Shown here: positions 33,081 through 34,122 of the stretch, one piece after another
Layout of the letters: the number at the start of each line of letters is the position of its first letter
Position numbering within the stretch: the first letter of the stretch is position 1
Source: Flavobacterium sp.
GTDB taxonomy: Bacteria > Bacteroidota > Bacteroidia > Flavobacteriales > Flavobacteriaceae
Reading direction: 5' to 3'
DNA: 34,122 nucleotides
Assembly (NCBI GenBank): GCA_018062725.1
Contig: JAGORP010000011.1
Span: forward strand, 1-34,122
The notes under the pieces: generated by a model
Databases searched by the model: none
The model's input: the letters and a program-made list of their open reading frames with translations, nothing else
Told to the model about the DNA's origin: nothing
Translations under genes and position numbers: made by a program

Positions 33081-34122
33081 CTAGCTTCTTCTTGGTCTTC
33101 TTTCTCTTGGTGCACTAGAATCGGAACGACGTGGAGCGCTGTCAGTACGTCTTTCGTTTCTTGGAGCTCTGTCAGAACCTCCTCTTGGAGCAGAACCTCT
33201 TGAAAAACCACTTTCTCTTGGAGCTCTATCGCTAGAACGAGATTCAGATCTTGGTCCGAAAGAACCACCACCTTGTCTAGGTGATGAGTTTCTACCACCA
33301 CCAAATCCACCTTCGCGTCTTCCACCGCCTGAGCGGCCGTTATGATCACGACGAGAAGAATTTCCGCCACCATCGTTTTTAGAGATTTCAACATTAATTC
33401 TACGACCGTTTAAGTCATATCCGTTTAATACTTCCATTACTTTTTCAGTGTGTTCTCCGTCAGTATTAAAGAAAGAGAAACCTTCTTTAACATCTACTTT
33501 GAATACATCATCACGACCTAAGTCTAAGGTTTCTTTTAAGAAGTCTTTCAATTGCATCCAATCGAAATCATCTCTGGCACCAATGTTTACGAAATAACGA
33601 ACTGGATCACCGGCTCTAATTTCTCTTGGTTCCGAACTTCTTTCTCTGTCACTACCTCTTTCACCTGATAAATCACGTTTCTTTTTGTAGTAGTTGATAA
33701 ATCTATTAAACTCAACAGAAACCATTTTCTTGATCAACTCTTCTTTAGACAATCCGTCTAACACTTCGTTAATAGCAGGTAGATAACTGTCAATTTCGTG
33801 ATCAACTTCGGTATCTTTAATTTTATTTGCTAAGTGTAATAACTGAATTTCGCAGATTTCAATTCCAGAAGGAATGGTTTTTTCTTCGAATTTTTGTTGG
33901 ATGATTTTCTCGATAGCATTAATCTTACGCAGTTCACTTTTGGTGATAATTACGATAGAAGTTCCTAAACGACCTGCACGACCTGTTCGGCCTGAACGGT
34001 GGTTATAGGTTTCGATTTCATCTGGTAATTGGTAGTTGACTACGTGTGTAATATTGTCTACGTCAATTCCACGTGCCGCAACGTCTGTAGCTACCAACAT
34101 TTGTATTTGACGACCACGGAAC
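33081..34122 (-). CDS. DEAD-box RNA helicase with DbpA-type RNA-binding domain and RGG tail (C-terminal part)
   Basis: ATP-dependent RNA helicase; the frame runs off the right edge, so the N-terminal RecA-like domain (DEAD motif) is not visible. About 346 residues are seen. They hold the end of the second RecA domain with motif V (LVATDVAARGIDVDN) and motif VI (YNHRSGRTGRAGR), a helical linker, a DbpA-like RRM (about residues 170-250 of the visible part, YFVNIGARDDFDWMQLKDFL ... GRRINVEIS), and an arginine/glycine/serine-rich tail of about 90 residues. Such tails bind RNA without sequence specificity. Role is probably ribosome assembly or RNA turnover. Only a weak hairpin follows the stop. 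Confidence 0.93.
   Translation of the reverse strand, partial: FRGRQIQMLVATDVAARGIDVDNITHVVNYQLPDEIETYNHRSGRTGRAGRLGTSIVIITKSELRKINAIEKIIQQKFEEKTIPSGIEICEIQLLHLANKIKDTEVDHEIDSYLPAINEVLDGLSKEELIKKMVSVEFNRFINYYKKKRDLSGERGSDRERSSEPREIRAGDPVRYFVNIGARDDFDWMQLKDFLKETLDLGRDDVFKVDVKEGFSFFNTDGEHTEKVMEVLNGYDLNGRRINVEISKNDGGGNSSRRDHNGRSGGGRREGGFGGGRNSSPRQGGGSFGPRSESRSSDRAPRESGFSRGSAPRGGSDRAPRNERRTDSAPRRSDSSAPRERRPRRS

Noticed and set aside
33050..33394. 114-codon open frame opposite the reading register of the helicase tail
   Set aside because: It is a shifted frame of the repetitive RGG-coding region, with low-complexity Val/Leu/Glu content and no recognisable domain.

Overview
The window is a chromosomal segment from a Bacteroidota bacterium, most likely Flavobacterium or a close relative. 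The evidence is the very low GC content, the family content (DUF1573, CarboxypepD_reg-like protein, aspartyl protease with PDZ, MiaE, DbpA-type helicase with an RGG tail), the lack of Shine-Dalgarno sequences, and repeated matches to the flavobacterial promoter (-33 TTG, -7 TAnnTTTG) ahead of genes. There is no phage, IS element, CRISPR array or RNA gene that I can see. Both ends cut through genes: a dicarboxylate/amino acid symporter on the left and a DEAD-box helicase on the right. No gene-free stretch exceeds 300 bases; the longest is about 260 bases, ahead of valS.

Layout. 1-2300: symporter end, AIM24-family protein, miaE. 2357-7656: a TTG-initiated glycosyltransferase followed by a very large membrane hybrid histidine kinase. 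7700-11700: zinc metallopeptidase, class I/II aminotransferase, a two-lobed aspartyl protease with PDZ, and a DUF1573 protein. 11950-15700: valS and pyrD. 15680-18780: a two-gene SatD/DUF3307 operon, an HMG-CoA-lyase-family gene and an unknown 7-TM protein. 18850-25750: guaB, a secreted alpha/beta hydrolase, a membrane AraC regulator, purB, a sirtuin and trmH. 25780-32075: a five-gene tripartite RND efflux operon (TolC, adaptor, pump, PII-like protein, DUF2892 protein). 32222-34122: CarboxypepD_reg-like protein and the RNA helicase.

Most genes are housekeeping or ordinary accessory genes, and many convergent pairs share clean bidirectional hairpin terminators. The most interesting part is 16384-17155. 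A SatD protein, which appears to carry a cyclase/GGDEF-like palm signature fused to a helix-turn-helix, is translationally coupled to a membrane DUF3307 protein. Upstream lie three copies of ATTAC-N8-GTAAT at exactly 28-bp spacing, the first overlapping the predicted satD promoter. Other points worth checking are a 7-bp tandem repeat occupying the -33 region of purB, a sirtuin with no cysteines at all, a perfect 17-bp inverted repeat around the start of the CarboxypepD_reg-like gene, a repeated operator-like motif ahead of the efflux operon, and a PII-like protein in that operon.
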